From Corynebacterium pseudokroppenstedtii (GTDB taxonomy: Bacteria; Actinomycetota; Actinomycetes; Mycobacteriales; Mycobacteriaceae): a DNA stretch of 64,000 nucleotides. The stretch is from positions 1 to 64,000 of the forward strand of contig NZ_JAEUWU010000001.1 in assembly GCF_019754945.1 (NCBI RefSeq), read 5' to 3'. Under the pieces are notes generated by a model. The model saw only the letters and a list, made by a program, of their open reading frames with translations. It had not been told where the DNA came from and searched no databases. Position 1 is the stretch's first letter, and every line of letters starts with the position of its first letter. A program made the position numbers and the translations under genes. Shown piece by piece: positions 28,423 to 38,362 of the stretch.

Positions 28423-29724
28423 ATGGCCTCCAAGCTCTCTATTAATCTCATTGACGGTTTTCGCCCCGCCGTCGTCATCGCCTCTGGCCCCGACCGACCG
28501 GGTGTTAGTGCGGCGCTGTTCCGTGTCCTTGCCGCACATGGCAGTCAACTTCTCGACATCGAGCAGTCCATCTTCCGTGGGCACTTGTCCCTGGCTGCAC
28601 TCGTCGGATGTCCGCCTCACAAAATTGGTCGCCTTCGTGACGATCTCGTCGAAACGCTAGCGACCTACGACTGCACCGTCGAAATTGAATTTGATGACCA
28701 GGCTGTACCGTCACGCCCATATTCCAGCCACGCCGTCGTCGTGTTAGGTAATCCAGTTACTGCGGAACATATTTCCCAGATTGGGCAAGTTCTGGCTGAT
28801 TACGGGACAAATATTGATACCTACCGGGGCATCTCCGATTATCCAGTCACCGGTGTGGAGCTCAAAGTGTCGGTACGGGATCCCCGGCCCGGCGGCGGTA
28901 TTGCGCTCCGCAAAGCTCTCGCGGAGCTCAGCACCCGGATCGGTGTCGACATTGCTATTGAGCGCGCAGGCTTGGCTCGGCGGTCCAAGCGTCTTATCTG
29001 CTTCGATTGTGACTCGACGTTGATCCGAGGTGAGGTCATCGAGATGCTGGCAGCCCACGCCGGCCGAGAACAAGAAGTAGCAGAAGTGACAGCGCGGGCA
29101 ATGCGGGGAGAAATCGATTTCGAAGAATCGTTACGGGAGCGCGTCGCCACTCTGCGCGGTTTGGATAGCTCGGTCATCGACGAGGTAGCGAACAATATCG
29201 TCCTCACACCCGGGGCGCGGACGACGATCCGGACCCTCAAGCGAATGGGGTACCGCACCGCGGTCGTCTCAGGAGGGTTTATCCAGGTTATTCAACCACT
29301 GATTGATGACCTCGATATCGATTTCGTCCGGGCCAACACATTGGAAATTGTCGACGGCAGGCTGACCGGCAGAGTTGTCGGCGATATTGTGGGCCGGGAA
29401 GCTAAAGCGCGATACCTCAAGGAATTCGCCGCGACCTCGGGACTGGCGATGTATCAGACCGTTGCTGTGGGGGACGGCGCGAATGATATCGACATGTTGT
29501 CCGCGGCGGGGCTCGGCATCGCCTTTAACGCCAAGAAAGCGCTGCAAGAAGTAGCGGACGCGTCTGTGAATTTCCCCTTCCTCGACGAAGTGTTGAGCAT
29601 TTTGGGTATTGACCGCGACGATGTTGATGCTGCTTCTGATGCCAAAGAAGCTACCGACGAAGGAATGACCGACGAGGCAACCGCCGACGAACACGCGACG
29701 TCACAGGAGTTAATTCATGATTGA
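28423..29724 (+). CDS. serB: Phosphoserine phosphatase with ACT domains
   Basis: 433 residues. It hydrolyses phosphoserine in the last step of serine synthesis. Residues 1-175 hold two ACT-like regulatory domains (AVVIASGPDRPGVSAALFRV first). The HAD domain begins at LICFDCDSTLIRGEVIEML near residue 190 with the Asp nucleophile; VVSGGFIQVIQPL is motif II; AVGDGANDIDMLSAAGLGIAFNAK is motif IV. The C-terminal 40 residues are acidic and Thr/Ala-rich, probably disordered. Its last 8 bases overlap the next gene, implying coupling. Confidence 0.95.
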   Translation: MASKLSINLIDGFRPAVVIASGPDRPGVSAALFRVLAAHGSQLLDIEQSIFRGHLSLAALVGCPPHKIGRLRDDLVETLATYDCTVEIEFDDQAVPSRPYSSHAVVVLGNPVTAEHISQIGQVLADYGTNIDTYRGISDYPVTGVELKVSVRDPRPGGGIALRKALAELSTRIGVDIAIERAGLARRSKRLICFDCDSTLIRGEVIEMLAAHAGREQEVAEVTARAMRGEIDFEESLRERVATLRGLDSSVIDEVANNIVLTPGARTTIRTLKRMGYRTAVVSGGFIQVIQPLIDDLDIDFVRANTLEIVDGRLTGRVVGDIVGREAKARYLKEFAATSGLAMYQTVAVGDGANDIDMLSAAGLGIAFNAKKALQEVADASVNFPFLDEVLSILGIDRDDVDAASDAKEATDEGMTDEATADEHATSQELIHD

Positions 29725-30526
29725 TGACGATGGACGCACGGAAGGCAGCGCGATATCTGGCATCAGAAACGCACATTCGCTGTTAGCGTCGGTTCTCGGC
29801 GATGGTGTCAACCAGCCCGATGGGGAAGATCCCAGTGATCCACACACCGTTCAAGCGATGCCGATCGTGCTGAACATGCCGAAATCGTCGCCGCCCCGTC
29901 GTCGGGAACTGTTGGAAGCCGCGGCGTTAGCGTCGGCACTCGTGTGTCTCGACCCTCGTGCCGGAAGCGACGGAGCATGGCGAGAATCGCTATCTCGGTG
30001 GTACGGAGCACGAATCCGGAAAATTGCGCGACGTGCTCGGACGTCGGGGCAGTGGTCGAAAGTGCAGAGCATTCCGGGAGTGACGGTCACGATTGGGGAG
30101 TCGTCGGCGCGTGCTTTTCTTCCAGGGCCGGTCCGCGATGTTGATCCGAGAATTGGAAAACTGCAGATTTCCGGTACTGATCTCCCGCGCGAGGACGCTT
30201 CGCAGAAGAAACGCATAGGTGGAAGCGATCCCGTGCGCCCAACCCTTGCATTAAACGAGGACTTGGAGATGTCGGTGGGCAAAGCTGCAGCTCAGGTGGG
30301 GCACGCAGCGATGTTATGGGCTGCTCATGCCTCATTTCCGACCGTTGAACGGTGGCTCCATGAACCGCGGTTCACCATCGTCGAGGTACCGAGTAGCGAG
30401 CTGGAGGCCGCTGCCCGTCGCTATGGGGTTGGTCATTACGTCGAGGTTGTTGACGCTGGTTTCACCGAGGTAGCCCCAGGTAGTAGAACCGCGGTCGCGT
30501 TTGATCCTGACGTGGCTATTTCTTGA
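29717..30526 (+). CDS. Peptidyl-tRNA hydrolase PTH2-family protein
   Basis: 269 residues, with the recognisable part at the C-terminus. LNEDLEMSVGKAAAQVGHAAMLWA and FTIVEVPSSELEAAARRYGVGHYVEVVDAGFTEVAPGSRTAVAFDP correspond to the archaeal/eukaryotic-type PTH2 fold, which frees tRNA from stalled peptidyl-tRNA. The N-terminal 170 residues are poorly conserved, with Pro/Arg-rich stretches, and have no domain I recognise. It overlaps serB by 8 bases and converges with dinG, sharing 11 bases at the 3' ends. Whether it has hydrolase activity in bacteria that also have Pth1 is uncertain. Confidence 0.75.
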   Translation: MIDDDGRTEGSAISGIRNAHSLLASVLGDGVNQPDGEDPSDPHTVQAMPIVLNMPKSSPPRRRELLEAAALASALVCLDPRAGSDGAWRESLSRWYGARIRKIARRARTSGQWSKVQSIPGVTVTIGESSARAFLPGPVRDVDPRIGKLQISGTDLPREDASQKKRIGGSDPVRPTLALNEDLEMSVGKAAAQVGHAAMLWAAHASFPTVERWLHEPRFTIVEVPSSELEAAARRYGVGHYVEVVDAGFTEVAPGSRTAVAFDPDVAIS

Positions 30527-32522
30527 CTAGCCGCTTGAGCGCATCCCGCGTTTGTTCGAGTGAGGTCGTGCGCCACAAGTCCGGCATGGACGCTGCGATA
30601 AACGAACCATATCGTTTCGTAGCCAGCCTGGGATCGAGAACAGCGACGACACCACGATCATTCACGGATCGCAACAGCCGTCCGGATCCCTGCGCCATCA
30701 GAAGTGCCGCGTGCGCTGCCGATACCTCCATGAACCCATTGCGCCCCGCCGCGTTGGCCGCGTCGGAACGAGCTTTTAAGAGGGGATCGTCGGGACGGGG
30801 AAACGGAAGCCGGTCGATAATAACCAAAGATAACGATGGCCCGGGGACATCGACGCCCTGCCATAACGACAACGTGCCGAACAACACCGAGTTCTCATTG
30901 TTGGAAAATGACGTGACCAAGGCGCCTATCGAGTCCTCGCCTTGGCAATAAATGTCGAAAGGCAGAACTTCCCGCATCGCGTGTGCGGCAGCGTCGGCGG
31001 CACGGCGGGACGAAAACAAGCCCAGCGTTCTACCGCCAGCAGCGGTAATGAGAGTGCGCATTTCCTCAACGGCCTGCTGCGACATACCGTCCCGGCCGGG
31101 AGGTGGTAAGTGGTCCGCGACGTAAAGGATTCCCGAGCGCCGTGCATCAAAAGGCGTCCCCACGTCGAGCGTGGTGTAGGTGTTTTTACGCAAACCCCAC
31201 TGCGCCGCCATGGCATCGAACTTCCCACCCAGGGCCAGCGTGGCCGAGGTCAAGATGACCGTATTGGCGTCGAAAAGATTCTTGCTCAGCAGCGGTGCGA
31301 CCGAGAGCGGTGCCACCATTACTCTGCCGTTCTCACCATTCTCTTTCCACACCACATCGTCCGGTTCCAGGGAGGTACTGCGACCTTGTTGCTCGAGCTG
31401 ATTGCCATACGAAAGAATTCGCGCGCAGGTGTGCAGCAGCTCATCCAGAGCCGAAAGCACCGCCTGCCGCTCCGCCGCCTTCTCCGGATCATTCGACAAA
31501 GAATCAGCGGACACACTATGCACCGCCGTAAACGCAGTATTGATATGTTTGCGCAAATCCTCCACGTTGCCGGCAGCGCCATCCGGAAATGGCTTCCACC
31601 GCCCATCATCCACCACAGCGTCGATGTACGACTGCCAATCATCAATGCTGTTCATCAGCGACGATGATGCCTCGTCATCAAACTTGGCGACGCGACGTGC
31701 CGTCGCCCTCATACCCGGTGCTGCCAGCTCCTGCGTTGCGACCGACGTGATACGCCCGTCCAGCTCATGCGCCTCGTCGACAATAACGATGTCATGCTCA
31801 GGCAGGATGCTTCCCTCAGACAATGCATCGATGGCCAGCAAAGCGTGGTTCGTGACGATAACGTGCGCATCACGCGTTTTATCGCGCGCACGCTCCGCGA
31901 AACAATCCTCGCCATGCGGGCACCGCGACGCGCCGATGCACTCATTCGCGGTCACACTGACTTGCTTCCACGCCAGGTCGGAAACGCTGCTCTCCAAACT
32001 GTCGCGGTCGCCGTCGTCAGTGTCGGATGCCCACTCGTGTAATTCCTTGACCTGCCGTCCGACGCGCGAAATCTGGCTGGGGTCGATCAGCGGGCTCTCA
32101 CTGTTGTCCTCAACACCGAGCTTGTTCAGGCACAGATAATTAGACCGTCCCTTGAGGATCGCGAAATTGATCGTGCCCAGCGTGGGTTTCAACGCTGCTG
32201 CGATACGGGGAAGATCCCGGGAAATCAGCTGACGTTGCAGCGCAATCGTCGCTGTCGACACGACGATCGTGGTATCCGTTTCGACGGCGTGCGCGATCGC
32301 CGGAATAAGGTAAGCCATCGACTTCCCGGTTCCGGTACCAGCCTGAACCGCCAGATGCTTCTCCATCCTGATCGCTTTTTGGATGGATGAGGTCATCCGC
32401 GATTGGCCATCGCGCCGGGCACCTCCCATCGCGGCAACGACGGTGTCGAGCAAGCGCTCAGCGTCGTACTTTTCATTATCATTGCTCGGTTGAGCATCGG
32501 TTTGACGAGTCTTCGAACCCAT
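30516..32522 (-). CDS. dinG: DinG-family ATP-dependent DNA helicase
   Basis: 668 residues of an XPD/DinG-type superfamily 2 helicase. Walker A is QAGTGTGKSMAYLIPA (near residue 60), motif II is VIVDEAHELD, motif III is VILTSATLA, and motif VI is QGSGRLLRSVNDRGVV. Cys residues in NYLCLNKLG and ECIGASRCPHGEDCF form the 4Fe-4S cluster site between motifs Ia and II. It unwinds forked DNA, D-loops and R-loops. It stands 18 bases upstream of pncB on the minus strand in reading order, pncB being first, so they may be one operon. Confidence 0.92.
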   Translation of the reverse strand: MGSKTRQTDAQPSNDNEKYDAERLLDTVVAAMGGARRDGQSRMTSSIQKAIRMEKHLAVQAGTGTGKSMAYLIPAIAHAVETDTTIVVSTATIALQRQLISRDLPRIAAALKPTLGTINFAILKGRSNYLCLNKLGVEDNSESPLIDPSQISRVGRQVKELHEWASDTDDGDRDSLESSVSDLAWKQVSVTANECIGASRCPHGEDCFAERARDKTRDAHVIVTNHALLAIDALSEGSILPEHDIVIVDEAHELDGRITSVATQELAAPGMRATARRVAKFDDEASSSLMNSIDDWQSYIDAVVDDGRWKPFPDGAAGNVEDLRKHINTAFTAVHSVSADSLSNDPEKAAERQAVLSALDELLHTCARILSYGNQLEQQGRSTSLEPDDVVWKENGENGRVMVAPLSVAPLLSKNLFDANTVILTSATLALGGKFDAMAAQWGLRKNTYTTLDVGTPFDARRSGILYVADHLPPPGRDGMSQQAVEEMRTLITAAGGRTLGLFSSRRAADAAAHAMREVLPFDIYCQGEDSIGALVTSFSNNENSVLFGTLSLWQGVDVPGPSLSLVIIDRLPFPRPDDPLLKARSDAANAAGRNGFMEVSAAHAALLMAQGSGRLLRSVNDRGVVAVLDPRLATKRYGSFIAASMPDLWRTTSLEQTRDALKRLVKK

Positions 32523-32540
32523 ATGTTTCCGGTGAGCCGC

Positions 32541-33869
32541 CTAGAACCCGACGAACCGGGTGGAAATAGCCGGCTCATCGGCGGACAGGGCGAGGCCTTC
32601 CCATGGCAACGTGATGAGCGCTTGAGAGAGGTACTCGCGGCACGCCTCGAGCGAGGGGAGATTGCCTGTTATTTCTCCACCGCGCATCAGGGCCACAGTC
32701 AACGGGCGCGCATGCAGGCCGTTGTAAAGCTTCGGTGCGTCGTCGTCGAAGTGCGTGATAACTTCCTCAACTGCGGTTCCAGATTCTCGGACGGCGCGGT
32801 AGGCACGCTTGGTACCACCATGCGAGATCTTGTGGCTTGAGCGTTTCGCCACGGGCAGCCCGTCGACCTCAACGAGCTTGTACACCATTTCGGCGGTGGG
32901 GTGCCCAGAACCGGTCACCACAGACGTACCGACGCCGTACGCGTCGACGGGCTCGGAACGCAGCGCAGCAATTGCGAATTCGTCGAGGTCGGAGGACACG
33001 ACAATCTTCGTGTTCGTCGCTCCTAAGGAATCCAGCTGGTCGCGAACCTGACGGGCTAAAACGCCTAGTTCGCCAGAGTCAATCCTGATGCCGCCTAGGT
33101 CAGTGCCGGCGACATCGATGGCGGTGCGCACTCCGGCGGCGATGTCGTAGGTGTCAACAAGAAGCGTCGTTCCGATGCCGAGGGTGTCGATCTGCGTGCG
33201 GAACGCCTCGTCCTCATGGGCGCCCTCGCTGGTGGTGTGTGCCAAAGTCCATGCGTGCGCTGCCGTTCCCGCTGAGGGGATGTTGTAGCGGTACGCGGCC
33301 TCCAAGTTACTGGTGGAGGAGAAGCCTGCGAGGTAGGCGGCGCGGGTGGCGGTGACCGCGGCATATTCGTGGGTGCGTCGGGATCCCATCTCCATGATGG
33401 GCCGTCCCTCCGCGGCGGTGACCATTCGCGCTGCTGCCGTTGCGACGGCCGAATCGGCGTTCATGATGGACAGAATGACTGTTTCCAGCACCACGCACTC
33501 AGCGAATGTCCCGCGGACCGTCAAAATGGGGGAGTACGGGAAGTAGAGTTCGCCTTCGGAGTATCCGTCGATATGGCCTGAGAAACGGTAATTGCGTAGG
33601 TACTCAATTGTTTCGTCGCTAAGGAAGTCGAGATATTCGAGTTGTTCGTCGGTAAAGACAAAATCGCGAACAGTGCGTAAAACTCGGTCGGTACCTGCAA
33701 CAACCCCGTACCGACGTTGTCCGGGGAGCCGTCGCGCGAAAACTTCGAAACTCACTTGTCGATCCGCTGTGCCATCTTTAATGGCTGCGTCGAGCATCGT
33801 GAGTTCATACTTGTCGGTGAGCAGTGCGCTGGAACGTCGAGTGGTGTCCTGGGGGTGGGAAGCGTTCAT
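32541..33869 (-). CDS. pncB: Nicotinate phosphoribosyltransferase
   Basis: About 442 residues from the ATG at 33869; an ATG three codons earlier is possible and the frame stays open to 33980. It makes nicotinate mononucleotide from nicotinate and PRPP for NAD salvage. SALLTDKYELTMLDAAIKDG, FEVFARRLPGQRRYGVVAG, MEMGSRRTHEYAAV with the phosphorylated-His context, and RIDSGELGVLARQVR are standard. GVGTSVVTGSGHPTAEMVYKLVEVDG is the phosphate loop. It diverges from clpS with about 135 bases between. It complements nadE in this window. Confidence 0.93.
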   Translation of the reverse strand: MNASHPQDTTRRSSALLTDKYELTMLDAAIKDGTADRQVSFEVFARRLPGQRRYGVVAGTDRVLRTVRDFVFTDEQLEYLDFLSDETIEYLRNYRFSGHIDGYSEGELYFPYSPILTVRGTFAECVVLETVILSIMNADSAVATAAARMVTAAEGRPIMEMGSRRTHEYAAVTATRAAYLAGFSSTSNLEAAYRYNIPSAGTAAHAWTLAHTTSEGAHEDEAFRTQIDTLGIGTTLLVDTYDIAAGVRTAIDVAGTDLGGIRIDSGELGVLARQVRDQLDSLGATNTKIVVSSDLDEFAIAALRSEPVDAYGVGTSVVTGSGHPTAEMVYKLVEVDGLPVAKRSSHKISHGGTKRAYRAVRESGTAVEEVITHFDDDAPKLYNGLHARPLTVALMRGGEITGNLPSLEACREYLSQALITLPWEGLALSADEPAISTRFVGF

Positions 33870-34003
33870 GGCGATCATGATAGTGGGTGCCGGGGACAAA
33901 CGTATATGAGTGGATAACCCGCCTCCTCGGTCGCCGTGCGAGGCGTCGGCACGGTTCGCTGGGTTCCTGTGAGTCGGCATGGTTTCTGGCTAAAGTGGAC
34001 ACC

Positions 34004-34303
34004 ATGAGTCCTGCCGCAGCTCCCTTAGCTACCCCCGAAACAGACACACAGACGATGACAGAACCTGATCTCCCATGGCTGTGCATCGTGTGGGATGACC
34101 CCGTCAATCTGATGAGTTATGTCACCTATGTGTTTGAAACTGTGCTGGGCTATGGGCGTGCTAGAGCGACGGAGCTGATGATGAAAGTGCATACGGAGGG
34201 CAAGGCGGTCGTGTCGTCGGGGGAGCGCGATAAGGTAGAAGTCGATGTCAAGAAGCTGCAGACTGCGGGTTTATGGGCCACCATGCAGCGTTCTGAGGGC
34301 TAA
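34004..34303 (+). CDS. clpS: ClpS adaptor of the Clp protease
   Basis: 99 residues from the ATG at 34004; an open extension upstream overlaps the pncB promoter side and is rejected. PWLCIVWDDPVNLMSYVTYVF is the hallmark N-degron-binding loop, and ELMMKVHTEGKAVVSSG plus DVKKLQTAGLWATMQ complete the fold. ClpS delivers N-end-rule substrates to ClpC/ClpA. It heads a plus-strand block with DUF2017 and murI, an order conserved in actinobacteria. Confidence 0.95.
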   Translation: MSPAAAPLATPETDTQTMTEPDLPWLCIVWDDPVNLMSYVTYVFETVLGYGRARATELMMKVHTEGKAVVSSGERDKVEVDVKKLQTAGLWATMQRSEG

Positions 34304-34377
34304 AGCTAGGGCGGTAAGCTGCTTGTAGTTGTACTCGCTTCGTATGACGTACCGACGAATCACGTGAGGGATAAGCT

Positions 34378-34935
34378 GTGGAGCCGTGGAAACCCCGTAA
34401 AGGGTTGCTGAAGAAGAGGACAATAAACACGACCTTTGAGCCCATGGAGCGGGAACTTCTGGGTGACGCGGCGGCAGACTTGTGCAATGCATTAATTGAA
34501 CGCCAGCGGAGCGCTCCCAAGGATGTGCTCGAGGAGATGACGGGGATCAGTTCGGGCCACTCCGAAAAACCGGAGGATCCGGGGTTGGCGCGCTTGCTTC
34601 CCGACTTTGAAACGTCGGAGGCCGAAGAGTTTGAGGGCGACAATGGGATGCTCCGTCAGCTTCACGAACCGGATATTATTTCCCAGAAGCTCACGAATCT
34701 TCGTTATATTGTCGACGCTTTAGGCCCCGATGGGTCGGTCAATGTGTCGTTGATCTATGACGACGTTCCACGCTGGTTAGCTGGGCTGAACGACATCCGC
34801 ATCTATAAGGCTGCAGCCTTTATTGACGACGAGGGGCATTTGCCTGAAGCTGGCCCCGACGCAGGCTTTGATCGGAATTTCGTCGAATGGCTGGCGGTGT
34901 GCCAGGAGTCCTTACTTGAAGCGTGGCGCTCATGA
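34378..34935 (+). CDS. DUF2017 family protein
   Basis: 185 residues from a [16 protein letters not shown], the acidic middle [18 protein letters not shown] and [32 protein letters not shown] match DUF2017, an actinobacterial family nearly always found between clpS and murI. Function is unknown; constant linkage to clpS suggests a role in protein turnover, but that is inference. The TGA stop overlaps the murI ATG by 4 bases (ATGA), a coupled junction. Confidence 0.85.
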   Translation: MEPWKPRKGLLKKRTINTTFEPMERELLGDAAADLCNALIERQRSAPKDVLEEMTGISSGHSEKPEDPGLARLLPDFETSEAEEFEGDNGMLRQLHEPDIISQKLTNLRYIVDALGPDGSVNVSLIYDDVPRWLAGLNDIRIYKAAAFIDDEGHLPEAGPDAGFDRNFVEWLAVCQESLLEAWRS

Positions 34936-35798
34936 AAAATAGCCCCATTGGAGTTTTTGATTCCGGGGTAGGCGGGTTAACTGTTGCGCGGACCATTGTG
35001 GACCAAGCCCCGACTGAGTCGATCATGTATGTCGGAGATACCGTGCACGCCCCGTATGGACCCAAGCCCCGCGAAGATATCATCCGGTATTCGACGGCGA
35101 TTGCCGACGACCTCGTCGCCCGCGGCGCCAAAATGATCGTGATCGCGTGCAATACGGCCGCGTCGGTGTTCTTGGATAAAGCGCGGGAGCTCTACGACGT
35201 CCCCGTCGTGGGGGTGATCGAGCCGGCGTCGCGACGCGCGGTCGCGGCAACGCGCAATGGCCGCGTCGGAGTGATCGGAACGACGGGAACGATCGCGTCG
35301 GGAGCGTACCAGCGATGCATCGCGAATCTGGATCCGAACATCGAGGTCCATGCCGTCGATTGCCCGCAATTCGTGCCCTTCGTCGAGCGTGGCATCACGA
35401 CGGGCCGGCAGATTATGGGCTTAGCGGAGGCGTATTTGGAGCCGTTGCAGGATGTCGGCGTCGACACTGTGGTGCTGGGGTGTACTCATTATCCGCTACT
35501 CACAGGGGTGATTCAGCTGGTGATGGGGGATAACGTGACCCTGGTGAGCAGCTCCGAGGAGGAGGGCAAGGAGGTTCCGCGGGTCCTTTATCAGGAGGAT
35601 TTGTTTAACGACGCTAACCCTGAGGCGGAGTCGTTGGATGTGGTGGATGCCAACGTCGTGAATGACTATGCGGGTCCTGAACCTGTTCGGACCTTTGAGT
35701 CTACCGGTGATCCCCATCGGTTTGCCAGGCTGGCCAGGCGTTTCTTGGGCCCGTCGATTACCCAAGTGAGCCACGTTGAGGGCCTTACGGATATGTAG
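34932..35798 (+). CDS. murI: Glutamate racemase
   Basis: 288 residues. It makes D-glutamate for peptidoglycan. [18 protein letters not shown] is the N-terminal phosphate-loop-like motif. [12 protein letters not shown] contains the first catalytic Cys, and [11 protein letters not shown] the second. [12 protein letters not shown] is the substrate loop. The start ATG overlaps the DUF2017 stop, which fixes it. The C-terminal 50 residues, beyond the catalytic core, are variable, as usual. The phosphodiesterase-like gene follows after 108 bases. Confidence 0.96.
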   Translation: MKNSPIGVFDSGVGGLTVARTIVDQAPTESIMYVGDTVHAPYGPKPREDIIRYSTAIADDLVARGAKMIVIACNTAASVFLDKARELYDVPVVGVIEPASRRAVAATRNGRVGVIGTTGTIASGAYQRCIANLDPNIEVHAVDCPQFVPFVERGITTGRQIMGLAEAYLEPLQDVGVDTVVLGCTHYPLLTGVIQLVMGDNVTLVSSSEEEGKEVPRVLYQEDLFNDANPEAESLDVVDANVVNDYAGPEPVRTFESTGDPHRFARLARRFLGPSITQVSHVEGLTDM

Positions 35799-35906
35799 AT
35801 CCGTGATCTTCATCTCAGCCAGATGATGGAGTGATGATCGAGACAAAAGCGCGCAAAATTGCAGCTTTAATCGCCATGATGTGTGCTGGTCTGGCACTAT
35901 AAACAC

Positions 35907-36677
35907 ATGCGGTTGACGATTATCGGTTCTTCAGGAAGCCTCGCTGGTCCGCAGTCTCCGGCATCGAGTTATTTGTTGACGCCGGACGATGGGTCGGATC
36001 CTGTCATCATGGATCTGGGGCCCGGGGCGATGGGGGTTCTCCCGCAGGTCACCGACCCTGGTCGAGCGCATATCGTCTTTACCCACCTGCATGCTGACCA
36101 CTGCCTAGACTTTCCGTCGCTGCTGGTGTGGCGTCGGTTCCATCCCCAATTAGCAGCGAAGTCCAAACATACCTTCGTCGGTCCGGATTTCTCTGCTAAG
36201 CATTTGGGCTTAGCCAGTGCCGACGCACCAGGTGACGTGGACGATTTCTCCGATAGCTTCGTCATCCATAGTTGGCGCGAGGGTGTTGTTCAGTCGGTGG
36301 GGGCTTTTGATTTCACGCCGGTGCGCGTCATTCACCCGACGGAGACGTACGCGCTGCGGGCGGTTGAGCGGGGAACCGGCCACACCTTGGTGTTTTCTGC
36401 GGACACCGTCTACTGCGATCAGCTGGTCGACTTGGCCAAGGGTGCGCACACGCTCTTGTGTGAGGCGTCATGGGGAGTGTCGTCGGAGGATGCTGCACCT
36501 GACATGCATATGAGTGGCCCGGAGGCAGCGATGACTGCGACGCGGGCTGGTGTGAAGCGGTTGATTTTGACTCACATCCCGCCATGGATTGATGCGCTGG
36601 CCACTGTTGGTGCTGCTCACGATCATTTTTCGGGCGAGATCGATGTAGCCACCCCGAAGAAGACCTACGAGTTTTAG
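35907..36677 (+). CDS. Metallo-beta-lactamase fold cAMP phosphodiesterase-like protein (Rv1339 type)
   Basis: 256 residues from the ATG at 35907. [24 protein letters not shown] opens the fold, and [11 protein letters not shown] (residues 58-68) is the HxHxDH di-zinc site. Further metal ligands appear in [12 protein letters not shown] and ILTHIPPW. In Mycobacterium tuberculosis the same slot between murI and rph holds Rv1339, reported as an atypical class II cAMP phosphodiesterase. Position and motifs fit that assignment. RNase Z-like activity is an alternative for this fold. Confidence 0.75.
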   Translation: MRLTIIGSSGSLAGPQSPASSYLLTPDDGSDPVIMDLGPGAMGVLPQVTDPGRAHIVFTHLHADHCLDFPSLLVWRRFHPQLAAKSKHTFVGPDFSAKHLGLASADAPGDVDDFSDSFVIHSWREGVVQSVGAFDFTPVRVIHPTETYALRAVERGTGHTLVFSADTVYCDQLVDLAKGAHTLLCEASWGVSSEDAAPDMHMSGPEAAMTATRAGVKRLILTHIPPWIDALATVGAAHDHFSGEIDVATPKKTYEF

Positions 36678-36712
36678 CAGTCGTGTCCGGGGGGACCGGT
36701 AGGGTGGGGACC

Positions 36713-37477
36713 ATGAGTGATTTTGTACGCGCTGATGGCCGTGCCCTTGATGAAATGCGTCCTGTCCGTATTGTTCGTGGCTTTACGACGAATCCCGCTG
36801 GTTCTGTCTTAGTGGAATTCGGAAACACGCGGGTGATGTGTACTGCCTCGGTGGAGGACCGCGTGCCTCGTTTTAAAAAGGACAGCGGTGAAGGGTGGTT
36901 AACGGCCGAGTATTCGATGCTTCCCTCGGCGACGGCGGAGCGGATGCCGCGCGAGTCAATGCGGGGAAAGGTCAAGGGGCGGACGCATGAGATTTCCCGT
37001 CTGGTGGGGCGTTCGCTTCGAGCTGCAATCGATTTGAAAGCGCTGGGGGAGAACACCATTGCGTTGGATTGCGATGTCCTTCAGGCGGATGGTGGTACGC
37101 GTACTGCCTCTATTACCGGCGCATATGTTGCTCTCGCCGATGCGTTGACATACCTGGAAGCGGAGGGCCTGGTGTCTCAGAATGCCTTGCTTCCTCCTGT
37201 TGCTGCAGTGTCCGTCGGTCTTATCGACGGGCATGTGTGCCTGGATCTGCCGTATGAGGAGGACTCGCGCGCGGAGGTCGATATGAACGTCGTGATGACG
37301 GAATCGGGCGAGTTCGTGGAGATCCAGGGTACGGGTGAACACAGCACATTTTCTCGTGAGCATTTGATGCAGTTTATGGATGCGGCGGAAAAGGGATGTT
37401 CAGAGCTGATTCGTGCTCAGAAGGAAGCTCTGTCGAAGCCGTATCCGAAACCTTTGCCGAACCGGAAGAACGCTTAA
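36713..37477 (+). CDS. rph: Ribonuclease PH
   Basis: 254 residues from the ATG at 36713, which follows GGTGGGGA; upstream in-frame extension lacks a ribosome site. It trims the 3' end of tRNA precursors by phosphorolysis. [60 protein letters not shown] and [19 protein letters not shown] are all standard, including the phosphate-binding Arg/Thr of QADGGTRTA. It lies directly before rdgB, as in mycobacteria. Confidence 0.96.
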   Translation: MSDFVRADGRALDEMRPVRIVRGFTTNPAGSVLVEFGNTRVMCTASVEDRVPRFKKDSGEGWLTAEYSMLPSATAERMPRESMRGKVKGRTHEISRLVGRSLRAAIDLKALGENTIALDCDVLQADGGTRTASITGAYVALADALTYLEAEGLVSQNALLPPVAAVSVGLIDGHVCLDLPYEEDSRAEVDMNVVMTESGEFVEIQGTGEHSTFSREHLMQFMDAAEKGCSELIRAQKEALSKPYPKPLPNRKNA

Positions 37478-37546
37478 CGAAGAACGCGTAACAGAGGATG
37501 GGTGCTTGCTAAAGGACGAGTGCTTAACCCAGGACGAGGAGGAAAT

Positions 37547-38350
37547 GTGCAGGTCCTTGTTGCCAGTCGGAATGCTAAGAAACTGAGGGAGCTCCAAAGG
37601 GTTCTGGATATGCGGCATGTTGCTGGGATTGAGTTGCTCAGCTTGAAAGATGTCGTTGAGTATCCTGAGGCCCCAGAGACCGGCCGGACGTTCGGTGATA
37701 ATGCCCTGTTGAAGGCTAGAGAAGCTGCCAAGCACACTAATTTGGTATCGATTGCCGACGATTCCGGCTTGGCTATCGACGAGCTCAATGGCATGCCCGG
37801 GGTGCTCTCGGCTCGGTGGTCAGGTAAGCATGGCGATGATGATGCCAACACGAACCTGGTTTTGGGACAGATGAATGATGTCCCCGATGAACGACGTGGG
37901 GCTGCGTTCGTTTCGGTATGCGCCTTAGTTATTCCGGAGAGCCGAATGCCTCGGGCGAAGGCGGCAGGCCTGACGGTTCCTTCGCTACAAAAGTTCAGTG
38001 AGGGTGTTTCTCTCTCGGCTCCTGCTGAATCTGGCGAATTCGTTGTTCGCGGCCAGTGGCGGGGCCGTATTATTCGCGAGCCTCGGGGCACTAATGGCTT
38101 CGGTTACGATCCGATTTTTGTTCCCGAGGAGGAAGACACCCGCGCCCAGATTCAACATTCCCCGAGGGATGCGGGTGATGAGGATGGCGAAGGTGTTAAT
38201 CAGTCAGATCACTCGGGGAAGAACCGACGCCCGCGTGTTGCGCCGCGAACCTCTGCCGAACTATCTGCTGAAGAGAAGGATGCCCAATCACACCGAGGGC
38301 GCGCCTTGGCCCAGCTGGTGCCGATTTTGCGATCAATAGGGGATATGTAG
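37547..38350 (+). CDS. rdgB: XTP/dITP diphosphatase with two insertions
   Basis: 267 residues from a GTG at 37547 placed by GGAGGAAAT upstream; typical RdgB/HAM1 proteins have about 200. It hydrolyses dITP, XTP and dHAPTP to keep deaminated purines out of DNA. QVLVASRNAKKLRELQRVL, TGRTFGDNALLKAREAA, DDSGLAIDELNGMPGVLSAR and SHRGRALAQL are the core. The extra length is a Lys/Ser-containing insert near residues 135-160 and an acidic then basic insert near 194-236, between YDPIFVPE and the SAEEK..SHRGRAL motif. Both look like surface loops outside the active site. Confidence 0.92.
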   Translation: MQVLVASRNAKKLRELQRVLDMRHVAGIELLSLKDVVEYPEAPETGRTFGDNALLKAREAAKHTNLVSIADDSGLAIDELNGMPGVLSARWSGKHGDDDANTNLVLGQMNDVPDERRGAAFVSVCALVIPESRMPRAKAAGLTVPSLQKFSEGVSLSAPAESGEFVVRGQWRGRIIREPRGTNGFGYDPIFVPEEEDTRAQIQHSPRDAGDEDGEGVNQSDHSGKNRRPRVAPRTSAELSAEEKDAQSHRGRALAQLVPILRSIGDM

Positions 38351-38362
38351 GCGCTGGCGGTG

